64,000 nt of DNA from Prochlorococcus sp. AG-409-G20 (GTDB lineage Bacteria > Cyanobacteriota > Cyanobacteriia > PCC-6307 > Cyanobiaceae): positions 1 through 64,000 of the forward strand of contig QCJW01000009.1 in the NCBI GenBank assembly GCA_003215775.1, written 5' to 3'. The notes below the pieces were generated by a model. It saw nothing but the letters and a program-made list of their open reading frames with translations, was not told where the DNA came from and did no database searches. Position numbers and translations under genes: made by a program. Below are positions 63,573-64,000 of this stretch, piece after piece; the first letter of the stretch is position 1; each line of letters begins with the position of its first letter.

Positions 63573-64000
63573 ATGGCACTCAAACGAGTTCTTTCTGGGG
63601 TTCAACCAACTGGATCCCTACACTTAGGTAACTGGCTTGGTGCAATTAGGAATTGGGTAGAACTCCAAAAAACTCATGAAACTTACTTTTGCGTAGTTGA
63701 CTTACACGCTATAACAGTTAGTCAAGATCCACAGTTATTGGCAAAAAACACACTTTCAACAGCAGCACTTTATATTGCATGTGGGATTAATCCTGATATT
63801 TCTTCAATATTTGTACAAAGCCATATCTCAGCACATAGTGAACTCTGCTGGTTGCTTAATTGCATAACCCCATTAAATTGGATGGAAAGAATGATTCAAT
63901 TTAAAGAAAAAGCCATTAAGCAAGGAGACAACGTATCTATTGGACTATTTAATTATCCAGTACTTATGGCTGCTGATATTCTTCTTTATGATACAGATCT
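63573..64000 (+). CDS. trpS: Tryptophanyl-tRNA synthetase, N-terminal part
   Basis: The frame from ATG 63573 runs out of the window after about 142 codons. It begins MALKRVLSGVQPTGSLHLGN, in which the class-I HIGH-like motif (PTGSLHLGNWLGA) is clear, followed by CVVDLHAITVSQDP and the dimer region (SHISAHSELCWLLNCITP). The KMSKS part lies outside. It charges tRNA-Trp. Confidence 0.96.
   Translation, partial: MALKRVLSGVQPTGSLHLGNWLGAIRNWVELQKTHETYFCVVDLHAITVSQDPQLLAKNTLSTAALYIACGINPDISSIFVQSHISAHSELCWLLNCITPLNWMERMIQFKEKAIKQGDNVSIGLFNYPVLMAADILLYDTD

Noticed and set aside
1-64000. CRISPR array, IS element, prophage or integrase
   Set aside because: No regularly spaced repeats, transposase, integrase or phage structural gene was seen in any frame.

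Overview
The window looks like a piece of a low-GC marine picocyanobacterial chromosome, most likely Prochlorococcus. A low-light-adapted lineage is an inference from gene content, not a proven assignment. The support is: a single A+T-rich chromosome-like sequence, many cyanobacteria-specific families (DUF1816, DUF3288, PAM68-like, DUF760, DUF1350, DUF4336, DUF3721), phylloquinone genes (menB, menD), a solanesyl-type prenyl synthase, and many very small membrane or secreted proteins of the kind found in picocyanobacterial islands.

The window has two halves. From 1 to about 16.8 kb it is accessory and island-like, with low gene density, micro-genes of 13-70 codons that often overlap by 1-8 bases, hairpins and repeats. 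In order it holds: a CP12-tail-like small protein in a coupled pair (325-674); a coupled pair with a twin CX3C protein (846-1396); an apparently frameshifted IF2_N-like gene (1928-2205); two related micro-ORFs preceded by 11-base tandem repeats that resemble a cyanobacterial Pho box (around 146-228 and 2289-2384); a DUF1330 pair (2441-3034); a minus-strand run of eight overlapping tiny genes, most with a hydrophobic segment (3608-4931); a Nif11-like protein; a SelO/YdiU AMPylase; a DUF3721/decapeptide-repeat cluster with a palindromic operator candidate (9443-10508); an RHH-like protein with a histone-H1-like tail; a cupin lipoprotein behind a structured leader; and a DNA-damage cluster of an HMCES/SRAP protein plus umuD-umuC with a LexA-box-like site.

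From about 16.9 kb to the end the window is dense core genome. It covers replication and recombination (dnaG, ruvA, dnaE, a DEDDh exonuclease), translation and RNA (rpsO, gatA, rlmB/trmH, Mini-III, an MnmC-like methyltransferase, tRNA-Pro, trpS), amino-acid and nucleotide metabolism (carA, trpD, aroA), cell wall (murI, amidase, glmU, murF), carbon storage and acetate (glgA, acs), quinones (sds-type prenyl synthase, ubiD-like, menB, menD), export (lepB), and a Mn/Zn ABC transporter. The core genes form short co-directional runs with small overlaps: murI overlaps the genes on both sides, the three metal-transporter genes overlap, and Mini-III sits between rlmB and a STAS gene.

No rRNA, CRISPR array, IS element or integrase was seen. 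The most interesting material is the micro-gene layer of the first 16 kb: the overlapping membrane micro-operon, the CP12-like tail, the Pho-box-like/micro-ORF pairs, and the DUF3721/decapeptide module with its operator.
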